Source of the DNA: Verrucomicrobiota bacterium
GTDB taxonomy: Bacteria > Verrucomicrobiota > Verrucomicrobiia > Verrucomicrobiales > Verrucomicrobiaceae
NCBI GenBank assembly: GCA_021413535.1
Contig: JAIOQF010000310.1
Location: 1-5,982, forward strand
Reading direction: 5' to 3'
DNA length: 5,982 nucleotides
The notes under the pieces: model-generated
What the model was told of the DNA's origin: nothing
The model's input: only the letters and a program-made list of their open reading frames with translations
Database searches by the model: none
Position numbers and translations under genes: made by a program
Part shown: positions 1 through 5,982 of the stretch, in pieces
How positions within the stretch are numbered: position 1 is the first letter of the stretch
Layout of the letters: every line of letters begins with the position of its first letter

Positions 1-17
1 AATTTCCTTTCTTGCTG

Positions 18-1265
18 ATGCTAACTGCACCCCAACACCCATCAAGCGTCTGCCCGGTGATCGTGTTTATCGTGGCCATCTCTTGCCTCGCAAGCGTCAG
101 AGCCGACGACACTTCGGCCGCCAAACAGATAAAATGGCTCACGGGTGAAAATGTGAATCTCGGCGGCATCCTTTTCCCGGACTTTCATTTTACTTCGTCT
201 TATGGTGGCGCCACGATCAACCAGGAAAGACTGGCTGTGTCTCACCATGACCCGCAACGAGATGGTTGGACCGTGCAGGGCTTCGAGTTCGGCACCTCCC
301 TGCGCGCAGGCGATTACCTCGAAGGCTTCGGCACTTTCCTTCTCGCCTACAATGGCAACGAGAGAGTCTGGGAGCACGAGTTCGAAGAGTGGTTCGGCAA
401 AATCAAGAACCTGCCCTTCGGCCTCGAATTGCGCGGCGGCCAGTATCTCAACCGCTTCGGCTTCCAGAACAGCATCCATAACCACGCCTGGAACTTCGCG
501 GACCAGTATCTCGTCAACGGCCTCATCCTCGGCGAGGACGGACTCACGACCATCGGTGGCGAACTGACTTGGAAACTGCCTGTGAATTGGACCTCGCTCA
601 TCAGCGTAAGCGTGGGCGTGCCGCGCGAAGAGGAGGAACACCACCACGAAGATTCCGCTGCGGAGCCAGAGTTTGAGGCCGGGGGCGCACAGTTCGACAG
701 CACCTTCGTGGTGGCAAACTGGACGAACAATTTTGACTACAACGATTTTCACCAGTTCCGCGGCGGATTGAGTGGCGCGTGGGGCGACAACAAGTGGGGG
801 CTCAACACGCAAATTTACGGTGCTCACTTCGAGTATCAGTGGCGCCAGAACGGCTACGAGCCGGGAGGCCGCTACTTCCGCTGGCGCACCGAAGCCATGC
901 TGCGCGACTTCGGCGCCATCAGCGGCCACCTCCCCAGCGAGGAGCCTGAAGCCGAAGAAGTGGATCACAACAAGGAGACGCCGCGCCAGACGAACCTCAA
1001 TCAATTCGGCATCTACTCCGCATTCACCTATGGGTTGGACAACGGCTTGGAATTCTGCCTGCGTGGCGATTATGTCAGCGGGATCGCCGCCGCCGGACTT
1101 GATGAACGTTTTCGCTTGAGCCCTTCCATTACATATTACCTGAACAAGAACCGTTCGATGTATCTGCGCACGCAATACAACTATGATCAGGGCAGCGATT
1201 TCGGCCACGCGAACAGCGTCTGGGCCCAGGTCGGCATCAACTGGGGCGGCCCCGAGGTGCGTTGA
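18..1265 (+). CDS. Outer-membrane beta-barrel-like protein, putative metal (zinc) porin of the uptake operon
   Basis: This is probably an outer-membrane channel or receptor that passes metal to the ABC transporter encoded downstream. From the ATG at 18 it has 415 residues. A hydrophobic segment (about 11-26) ends in SVRA before DD, a good signal peptidase I site near residue 29. The mature part is rich in aromatic, Gly and alternating polar/hydrophobic stretches, as in beta-barrels, with a likely last strand near residues 400-409. Two acidic, His-containing stretches (about 203-220 with EEEEHHHED, and 307-319 with SEEPEAEEVDHNK) look like surface loops. At about 415 residues it is too short for a TonB-dependent receptor with a plug domain. 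The n-region before the hydrophobic core has no Lys or Arg, and the frame is open to the window edge (TTG at 12, no upstream stop), so the true start may lie further left. The metal role is inferred from the neighbours and loops; the barrel call is moderately sure. Confidence 0.7.
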   Translation: MLTAPQHPSSVCPVIVFIVAISCLASVRADDTSAAKQIKWLTGENVNLGGILFPDFHFTSSYGGATINQERLAVSHHDPQRDGWTVQGFEFGTSLRAGDYLEGFGTFLLAYNGNERVWEHEFEEWFGKIKNLPFGLELRGGQYLNRFGFQNSIHNHAWNFADQYLVNGLILGEDGLTTIGGELTWKLPVNWTSLISVSVGVPREEEEHHHEDSAAEPEFEAGGAQFDSTFVVANWTNNFDYNDFHQFRGGLSGAWGDNKWGLNTQIYGAHFEYQWRQNGYEPGGRYFRWRTEAMLRDFGAISGHLPSEEPEAEEVDHNKETPRQTNLNQFGIYSAFTYGLDNGLEFCLRGDYVSGIAAAGLDERFRLSPSITYYLNKNRSMYLRTQYNYDQGSDFGHANSVWAQVGINWGGPEVR

Positions 1266-1306
1266 AAATTCCGCGATCCATTGCCAAGCCTCCACACTTT
1301 ATCACC

Positions 1307-2209
1307 ATGAAAATCATCCGTTATTATCTCGTTGGGCTGGCAGGTCTCACGTTCGCCAGCCTCGCCATGGCGGAACTCAAGGTCGCCGCGCTCCACCCGA
1401 TCCTGGGCGACCTCGCCCGCCAGATTGGCGGAACTAGCGTCAGCGTTGTCGATCTCCTCAAGCCCGGCCAAGACGTTCATCATTTTGAGCCCAGCGCCCG
1501 CACCCTTGGCGATGCCCGGGATGCGAAAATCGTGCTCGCCTCCGGCAAGCATCTGGAAGGTTACCTCGACAAACTGCACGACAACCTCGGTCCGAACGTT
1601 AAGATCGTGGAGGTTGGCAGGCTCATCCCTTCGCTGAAAATCTCCGTAGGTTCCGAAGTCTTCATGTGCTGCCCGGCCCACGCTGCGGGCGGCATCGATC
1701 CCCACTGGTGGCACAGCGCCGACAACATGCAAAGAGCTGCGCGTATCGTGGCCGATGAATTCGCCGCCGCCGATCCAGCCAATAAGGAAATTTACAAATC
1801 AAACTCCATCGCAGTCCAACAGAAGTTCGCCGAGTTGAAAAGCTGGGCGCAGCAGCAACTCGCGCAGATTTCCAAAAACGACCGCAAGCTTGTCACCGGC
1901 CATGCTTCATTCGGATATTTCTGCAAAGAATTTGGCTTCAAGACCATCCCTGTGCTCGGCATCTCGCGAGAAGACTCAGCCTCGCCACAATACGTGACCG
2001 ACGCCGTGAAAATCATCCGCGAAAACAAAATCCGCGCCGTGTTTCCCGAGGATCAGGCCAACCCCAAAGTCCTCCTGGAAATCACGCGCGAAACCGGAGC
2101 GAAAGCCGGCCAACCGTTGATCGCCGACGGCACTTCCATCACCGCCCACACTTTCGAGGCCATGCTGAAGCACAACGTGAATGCGATTGTAGCCGCATTA
2201 AAACCATAA
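1307..2209 (+). CDS. znuA: Metal (zinc/manganese) ABC transporter substrate-binding protein, ZnuA/TroA family
   Basis: Periplasmic protein that captures a divalent metal and delivers it to the permease. It has 300 residues, within the family range. Residues 1-22 form a signal peptide (MKII..., cleavage after AMA). By family alignment from memory, the metal ligands are H58 in HHFEP, H133 in DPHWW, H199 in TGHASFGYF and D274 in IADG. Three His plus one Asp matches TroA/ZnuA-type sites; manganese-specific relatives usually have Glu at the third position, so zinc is favoured but manganese is not excluded. The His-rich loop of proteobacterial ZnuA between the first two ligands is absent; that region instead holds MCCPAH (120-125). 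The ATG at 1307 is preferred over the TTG at 1262, which overlaps the previous stop and would add 15 residues ahead of a normal signal peptide. No clear Shine-Dalgarno sequence is visible. The gap from the barrel gene is 41 bases. Confidence 0.9.
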   Translation: MKIIRYYLVGLAGLTFASLAMAELKVAALHPILGDLARQIGGTSVSVVDLLKPGQDVHHFEPSARTLGDARDAKIVLASGKHLEGYLDKLHDNLGPNVKIVEVGRLIPSLKISVGSEVFMCCPAHAAGGIDPHWWHSADNMQRAARIVADEFAAADPANKEIYKSNSIAVQQKFAELKSWAQQQLAQISKNDRKLVTGHASFGYFCKEFGFKTIPVLGISREDSASPQYVTDAVKIIRENKIRAVFPEDQANPKVLLEITRETGAKAGQPLIADGTSITAHTFEAMLKHNVNAIVAALKP

Positions 2210-2228
2210 TCATTTTCATCCTTTCCTC

Positions 2229-2672
2229 ATGCGCGGTTCCCCTCTGCTTCAATGTTTGATCAGCGCGATCGCCTTCGCGCTGTTCGCCATCCCGCTGGTG
2301 CGACTCACCGTCGCGCGCCCGAATGAAAAACCAGCGAACCGCACTGCAGTGGAAGTTGCAGAACCCGCCAGCACCAGGCACACCTTCGTTCGCATTCGCT
2401 TTGCCCACTTGCCGCACACGCTCTCGCTCAAACAAAGCAACAGGGAGTTAATCCCCGTCTCCCTCAATCCACTGACATCCCCCATCGAGATCGAGACATC
2501 GCTGCCCATCACTCAAGACAGTCTCGAACTCGCTCTCGCCGCCCAGTGGCCGGATGGCACGCCCGACACCGCGATCACCGTGGAACTCGAGCCCGATGAA
2601 CTCGACACGCGCCGGGAAACCCGCTGGTCCAGCAGTTTTATCTTAAAAGAAATTCTCAACTTCAAATGGTGA
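2229..2672 (+). CDS. Unrecognised 147-residue protein with N-terminal membrane segment, inside the metal uptake operon
   Basis: I do not recognise this protein. Residues about 6-27 are strongly hydrophobic (CLISAIAFALFAIPLV) and could be a membrane anchor or an uncleaved signal sequence. The remaining 120 residues are polar with alternating hydrophobics, suggesting a small beta-rich domain, and the C-terminus is rich in aromatic and hydrophobic residues (SSSFILKEILNFKW). Positive charges follow the hydrophobic segment (R25, R30, K34, R38) with only R2 before it, so the topology is unclear from the positive-inside rule. It lies 19 bases after the binding-protein gene, and its TGA overlaps the ATG of the ATPase gene, which argues that it is a real, translated operon member. 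It has no His cluster (only H51, H60 and H63) and one Cys (C9, within the hydrophobic segment). A periplasmic accessory or chaperone role for metal transfer is only a guess from context. Confidence 0.75.
   Translation: MRGSPLLQCLISAIAFALFAIPLVRLTVARPNEKPANRTAVEVAEPASTRHTFVRIRFAHLPHTLSLKQSNRELIPVSLNPLTSPIEIETSLPITQDSLELALAAQWPDGTPDTAITVELEPDELDTRRETRWSSSFILKEILNFKW
2666..2672 (+). other. Stop/start overlap ATGGTGA between the 147-residue gene and the ATPase gene
   Basis: The ATPase ATG occupies 2666-2668 and the stop TGA of the preceding gene occupies 2670-2672 in another frame. There is no strong Shine-Dalgarno sequence in the preceding 15 bases (the closest purine run is AAAAGA, about 16 bases upstream of the ATG). 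Translation of the ATPase is therefore likely coupled to that of the small protein. Confidence 0.8.
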
Positions 2673-3466
2673 GCACTTCCACGCACGATCATTCGCACTC
2701 GCATGGCGACGGCCATGTCTGCTGGGGTGCGCGCGAAAATCACGCGCATCATCACCGGCTGGAAGTCACTGCACTCAGCGCCAGCTACCGCGAAGTGAAA
2801 GCACTGCAAGATGTCACCTTCGCCACGGAGTGCAGCCGCAGCCTCGCGCTCATCGGCCCCAACGGCGCCGGAAAGAGCACGCTGTTGAAATGCCTCGCGG
2901 GCCTGCTCCGACCAGACGCCGGCAAAATTATCTGGCGCGGCAAGACGCTCACCTGCAGCAGCCGCGAAATCGCCTATCTCCCCCAGCGTGGCGACATTGA
3001 CTGGAACTTTCCCATCACCGTGCGCGGCCTCGTGGAAATGGGCCGTTACCCCAGCACCAGTTGGTGGCGCAAATTTGCCAAACATGACGCCGAAATCGTG
3101 CAACGCGCCTTGTCAGCCATGCAACTGCTTGATCTACAAAACCGCCAGATCAGCGCGCTGAGCGGCGGCCAGCCGCAGCGCGCCTTCATCGCCCGCGCTC
3201 TCGCTCAGGAAGCTCATGTTCTCCTCCTTGATGAGCCATTCTCCGGACTCGACAAGCCAGCTCAGGACACGCTCTCCAGTCTCTTTCGCGATCTTACGAA
3301 AGAAGGCCGACTCCTCATCGCCAGTCATCATGATTTGCCAACCGTCGCCAGTATTTACGACGACGTTCTCCTGCTCAAAGCCGGCCATCAAATTACCTTC
3401 GGCCCCGTAAAAGAATACTTCACCCAATCAAAAATCACCGAAGCCTACGCTACTCCTAACTCCTAA
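2666..3466 (+). CDS. znuC: Metal ABC transporter ATP-binding protein, ZnuC-like, with His-rich N-terminal extension
   Basis: Cytoplasmic ATPase that powers metal import through the ABC-3 permease. It has 266 residues with every nucleotide-binding motif in order: Walker A GPNGAGKST (64-72), Q-loop Q107 in LPQRGDIDW, signature LSGGQPQR (165-172), Walker B VLLLDE (185-190), D-loop SGLD (193-196) and H-loop His in SHHD (H222). The Q-loop segment RGDIDWNFP is typical of the zinc/manganese/iron chelate ATPases as I recall them. The ABC domain starts near residue 31. Before it is an unusual tail with nine His and one Cys (H7, H9, H11, H13, H17, C19, H26, H28-H30). The ATG at 2666 is supported by a 7-base overlap with the preceding stop and by the lack of another ATG before residue 125. 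The family assignment is secure; zinc as the metal is inferred from context. Confidence 0.93.
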   Translation: MVSTSTHDHSHSHGDGHVCWGARENHAHHHRLEVTALSASYREVKALQDVTFATECSRSLALIGPNGAGKSTLLKCLAGLLRPDAGKIIWRGKTLTCSSREIAYLPQRGDIDWNFPITVRGLVEMGRYPSTSWWRKFAKHDAEIVQRALSAMQLLDLQNRQISALSGGQPQRAFIARALAQEAHVLLLDEPFSGLDKPAQDTLSSLFRDLTKEGRLLIASHHDLPTVASIYDDVLLLKAGHQITFGPVKEYFTQSKITEAYATPNS

Positions 3467-3477
3467 CTCTTAACTCC
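3453..3477 (+). repeat. Tandem 7-base repeat (CTCCTAA-type) at the ATPase/permease junction
   Basis: Three copies of a heptamer follow one another: CTCCTAA at 3453-3459, CTCCTAA at 3460-3466 and CTCTTAA at 3467-3473, followed by a partial CTCC at 3474-3477. Because the period is 7, the three TAA triplets (3457, 3464, 3471) fall in three different frames. The second is the stop codon of the ATPase gene, and the third is an in-frame stop 9 bases before the permease's TTG start. This may be replication-slippage sequence with no role. Confidence 0.85.
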
Positions 3478-3479
3478 AA

Positions 3480-4328
3480 TTGTCCTCCTTCACCGATTTC
3501 TTCCACGAACCCATTGCCCGCCGCGCTCTTCTAGCCTGCGTGCTCTTTGGTTTTGGCAACGGCTTCGTCAGCGCCTTCGTCGTTCTGCGCAAAGCTGCAC
3601 TGAAAGTGGATACGCTCTCCCACGCATTATTCCCCGGCATCGCCCTGGCCGTGCTGCTGGTCGGACTGTCACAATGGAGCGCACTGGTGGGAGCGGTTTT
3701 CGCTGCGCTGTTCGTTGGCCTAGGTTCACTCTTCGTCGCCCGCACTTCGCGAATCGATGAAGACACCGCACTCGGAATCCTATATACGTCCGCATTCGCC
3801 GGTGGCTACATCCTGCTTTCCAAACTCGATCTGCGCCAGAAGCTCGACGAATGGCTCTTCGGCAGCATCCTCGGCATGTCGGATGCCGACCTCTGGCTCG
3901 CCTTCGCCATCATCGCCGCCGCGGTGCTGATGCTCATCGCCCTCCAGCGCCCGATCCTGATCTACCTCTTTGAACCCAACGTCGCCGCCAGCCTCGGCGT
4001 GCCCGTGCAACTCCTCAGCTATGGACTTTTCGCAATGATCATCCTGGTGCTCATCACCTCGCTGCAAGCAGTCGGCTGCATCCTCAGCGTCGGCCTCCTC
4101 GTCGCGCCCGCAGCCACCATCTATCTCTTTACAAATTCCGCGCGCACCATGTTTATCGGTGGTGGTTTGATAGGTGCCTTTGGTGCAACCACCGCCTTCT
4201 TCCTGAGTTATCCTCTGGGCTGGCACATCAGCTCCACCATCGTCCTCGTGCTCGGTGCCATCTTCCTGCTGAGCTATATCTTCAGTCCGAAATACGGATT
4301 GTTTTCCAAGAAGAAACGCGCAGCCTGA
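3480..4328 (+). CDS. znuB: Metal ABC transporter permease, ZnuB/TroC-like (ABC-3 family)
   Basis: Inner-membrane channel subunit for zinc or manganese import, expected to work as a dimer with the ATPase. It has 282 residues with about eight or nine hydrophobic segments, near 16-36, 48-66, 68-88, 96-114, 137-157, 177-199, 200-217, 223-243 and 249-268. Family features include VDTLSHALFPGIALA (43-57), the segment LFEPNVAASLGVP (163-175) that resembles the cytoplasmic coupling loop, and the conserved SLQAVGCILSVGLLVAP (194-210). The start is TTG at 3480: an in-frame TAA at 3471 blocks any upstream start, and the next Met is residue 133, too far in. MSSFTDFFHEPIARRALLAC gives the usual short cytoplasmic N-terminus ('FF..P..RRALLA'). 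The C-terminus is basic (SKKKRAA). It starts 13 bases after the ATPase stop and ends the operon. The lack of ATG and of a visible ribosome binding site suggests coupled translation. Confidence 0.92.
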   Translation: MSSFTDFFHEPIARRALLACVLFGFGNGFVSAFVVLRKAALKVDTLSHALFPGIALAVLLVGLSQWSALVGAVFAALFVGLGSLFVARTSRIDEDTALGILYTSAFAGGYILLSKLDLRQKLDEWLFGSILGMSDADLWLAFAIIAAAVLMLIALQRPILIYLFEPNVAASLGVPVQLLSYGLFAMIILVLITSLQAVGCILSVGLLVAPAATIYLFTNSARTMFIGGGLIGAFGATTAFFLSYPLGWHISSTIVLVLGAIFLLSYIFSPKYGLFSKKKRAA

Positions 4329-4358
4329 CGCGGGCCGCACTTCAACTTGGATCCATGC
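4329..4358. other. Short convergent intergenic gap without visible terminator
   Basis: Only 30 bases separate the permease stop from the stop of the convergent sulfatase. The only palindrome I see is the 6-base GGATCC around 4349-4354, with no GC-rich stem followed by a T-run on either strand. Termination may depend on Rho, or transcripts may overlap at their 3' ends. Confidence 0.6.
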
Positions 4359-5966
4359 TCAATCCGCCTTCGCTTTTTTCACCTTCTTGGCCCCTGCCTG
4401 CTTGGTGCCGCTCATGACGTCCGGGTTCACCGTATTCGGCTGCGGCGCGCCAGGCGTGCTTCTTCCATCGGCCGCATATTTTTCCAGCAGCTTTGTCAGT
4501 CGCGTCACGATGTCGGGATGCTGCGCCTGCACATTGATCTTCTCGCCGATGTCGTTGGCCAGATCGTAAAGCTGAATGCGCGGCGCGTCCGCAGCTTCCT
4601 TGCCGGGCTTGGGATCACTCCAGCCTGCGGAACCTGGGCAGAGCTCCAGCTTCCAATTTCCTTGCCGGATGGAAAACGCCCCCGTGATCGAATGATGCAC
4701 GATGGCTTCACGCAGCGGAGCCGTGGTCTTCCCGCTCAGTGCCGGTAGCAAGCTCACGCTGTCCTCGGCGGCGTTTACAGGAAGCGTGGCACCGATGATG
4801 TCCGCCACTGTGGCCATGAAGTCCGTCAGACAAACATAAGACTCATATTTCGTGCCCGCCTGCACCACTGTCGGCCATTGCGCGATGAACGGGATGTGGT
4901 GTCCACCGTCGTAGATGTCCGCTTTGTTGCCCCGGAAATGATAATTGGGATTGTGTCCGAATTTCGCCAGTTCCTCAAACTTCGCGGCGGGGGAACAGCC
5001 GTTGTCGCTGGTGACGATGACCAGCGTGTCCTTGGTGAGTCCGTTTTCACTGAGCGCGCGCAACACTTCGCCAATGGCCCAATCGGTCTCCATCACAAAA
5101 TCGGCATACGGATTGATTCCGCTTTTGCCCAGCCATTCCGGGGAGGGATTGATCGGCGTGTGCGGCGCATTGAGCGGCATATAGATGAAGAATGGCTTCC
5201 CTTTTTTCGCGTCCGATGCCCGCTGCTCGATGACTTCCACCGCCTTCTTCGCCAGCGATGGCAGCACGTTGACCGCATCAAAGCCCTTCGCACCAGGGCC
5301 CGTCCGGGTGAACCCGCCCTCGTGCCCGGTCATCATGGGAAACTTCACGGCGGAGAGGTCGGGCAGCGCAGCGACACGATCATTCTCAATGAACGTATAT
5401 GGCATCATGTCCAGCGAGGCGCTGATGCCGAAGTAATAGTCAAAACCCACGCTGTTGGGACCGTTCGCGATAGCCTTGCTGAAGTCCACGTTACCGGCTT
5501 GCTCGGAGGTTTCGACGGCGAGATTACTGACCTCCTTGCCATCGCGCTTCGCCCAATCCATTCCCAGATGCCATTTGCCAAGGCACGCGGTGAAGTATCC
5601 GTTGTTCTGCAAATGCGACGCCACCGTCAGGCGACCTGGCTCGATCAATCGCGGACTCAAGCCGCCAAGCACGCCGCGCTGGAGCCGCGAACGCCAGTTG
5701 TAGCGTCCCGTCATAATCCCGTAACGCGTGGGCGTGCAGACCGCGGAACTGCTGTGCGCATCCGTAAACATCATGCCTTCCTTGGCCATGCGATCCATTT
5801 GCGGCGTAGCGATCTTGCCATCGGGATTCAAGCACTTCACATCGCCATAGCCGAGATCATCGCAGAGGATGAGGATGATGTTTGGTTTTGCCGAGCCCAA
5901 GCTGACCGCCGTCGCTGAGATCAAGAACAGCATTGCAAGAACAATAGGCTTCATAAAGTTTTCCAT
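4359..5966 (-). CDS. Secreted type I sulfatase (arylsulfatase family, formylglycine-dependent)
   Basis: Hydrolyses sulfate esters, probably on a sulfated glycan, outside the cytoplasm; the substrate cannot be told from this sequence. It has 535 residues, typical of the S1 family. The N-terminus carries a signal peptide (hydrophobic about 8-21, cleavage after GSA near residue 26). Next come the calcium site D36/D37 in ILCDDLGYGD, the modified cysteine C77 in CTPTR followed by IMTGRY, GKWHLG (130-135), H269 in PLNAPHT, D321/N322 in VTSDNG, and RGNK...DGGHHIPF (345-360). It ends with a Lys/Ala-rich tail (AKKVKKAKAD). The cysteine form needs a formylglycine-generating or anaerobic maturase not present here. 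An alternative start at Met5 (ATG at 5954) has a GGA seven bases upstream and also keeps the signal peptide; the longer start has only AGGA about 12 bases upstream, so the start is undecided. Family assignment is very sure. Confidence 0.93.
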   Translation of the reverse strand: MENFMKPIVLAMLFLISATAVSLGSAKPNIILILCDDLGYGDVKCLNPDGKIATPQMDRMAKEGMMFTDAHSSSAVCTPTRYGIMTGRYNWRSRLQRGVLGGLSPRLIEPGRLTVASHLQNNGYFTACLGKWHLGMDWAKRDGKEVSNLAVETSEQAGNVDFSKAIANGPNSVGFDYYFGISASLDMMPYTFIENDRVAALPDLSAVKFPMMTGHEGGFTRTGPGAKGFDAVNVLPSLAKKAVEVIEQRASDAKKGKPFFIYMPLNAPHTPINPSPEWLGKSGINPYADFVMETDWAIGEVLRALSENGLTKDTLVIVTSDNGCSPAAKFEELAKFGHNPNYHFRGNKADIYDGGHHIPFIAQWPTVVQAGTKYESYVCLTDFMATVADIIGATLPVNAAEDSVSLLPALSGKTTAPLREAIVHHSITGAFSIRQGNWKLELCPGSAGWSDPKPGKEAADAPRIQLYDLANDIGEKINVQAQHPDIVTRLTKLLEKYAADGRSTPGAPQPNTVNPDVMSGTKQAGAKKVKKAKAD

Positions 5967-5982
5967 TTTGACTGATTATCCT

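Larger units (their letters stand above)
18..4328 (+). other. Probable single transcription unit: barrel protein, binding protein, small protein, ATPase, permease
   Basis: All five genes point the same way with gaps of 41, 19, -7 and 13 bases, and three of them are canonical parts of one ABC-type metal importer. No internal promoter or Zur-like palindrome is visible in the gaps. The promoter must be left of the window or within its first bases, which are too few to judge. Gene order with an outer-membrane protein first would favour production of the outer-membrane and periplasmic parts over the ATPase and permease if messenger RNA decays from the 3' end. Confidence 0.7.

Noticed and set aside
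42..1295. A 417-codon open frame on the - strand antisense to the barrel-like gene
   Set aside because: It lies almost exactly opposite a protein with a clear signal peptide, its product is low-complexity (Ala/Val/Glu-rich) with no domain, and long mirrored open frames are expected in GC-rich codon usage.
1262..1306. TTG start giving the binding protein 15 extra N-terminal residues
   Set aside because: The TTG overlaps the previous stop, and the extension (KIPRSIAKPPHFIT) is polar and precedes a complete signal peptide beginning at the ATG at 1307.
1266..1306. Internal promoter or Zur operator in the gap before the binding-protein gene
   Set aside because: No convincing -35/-10 pair and no AT-rich inverted repeat is visible in these 41 bases.
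2513..3103. Open frame of 196 codons on the - strand across the small protein and the ATPase
   Set aside because: It overlaps the Walker A region of a secure gene on the other strand, and its translation shows no motif.
4329..4358. Bidirectional terminator between the convergent genes
   Set aside because: Only a 6-base GGATCC palindrome is present, with no stem plus T-run, so I do not call a terminator.
4878..5918. A 346-codon open frame on the + strand antisense to the sulfatase
   Set aside because: The opposite strand has every sulfatase motif in frame. The antisense product is Arg/His-rich with no recognisable fold and no upstream signal.

Overview
This window looks like part of a chromosome from a Gram-negative, fairly GC-rich bacterium. 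Signal peptides, an outer-membrane-barrel-like protein and a formylglycine-type sulfatase all fit the Planctomycetes-Verrucomicrobia group, and Verrucomicrobia is my best guess. That assignment rests on general protein style and was not checked by any search. The window is almost fully coding, with five genes on the + strand followed by one convergent gene on the - strand. I see no rRNA, tRNA, insertion sequence, CRISPR array or phage gene.

Positions 18-4328 form a compact, co-directional cluster that reads as a complete high-affinity metal uptake system, most likely for zinc. The order is: an outer-membrane barrel-like protein with two acidic/His-containing loops; a periplasmic metal-binding protein of the ZnuA/TroA family; a small unrecognised protein with an N-terminal membrane segment; a ZnuC-type ATPase with an unusual His-rich N-terminus; and a ZnuB-type permease. 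Gaps between genes are 41, 19, -7 and 13 bases, so a single transcript is likely. Any promoter or Zur-type operator would lie left of the window. The inferred pathway is entry through the outer membrane, capture by the periplasmic binding protein, and ATP-driven import through the permease/ATPase complex.

Positions 4359-5966 on the - strand encode a secreted type I sulfatase with the CTPTR active-site motif. It converges on the permease gene across a 30-base gap with no clear terminator, and no functional link to metal uptake is evident.

The most interesting material is in the metal operon: the unknown 147-residue protein translationally overlapped with the ATPase gene, the ATPase's nine-histidine N-terminal tail, the binding protein that carries a Cys-Cys-Pro-Ala-His segment rather than a His-rich loop, and a 7-base tandem repeat at the ATPase/permease junction that places a TAA in all three frames. 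No wholly new system can be claimed from the sequence alone.
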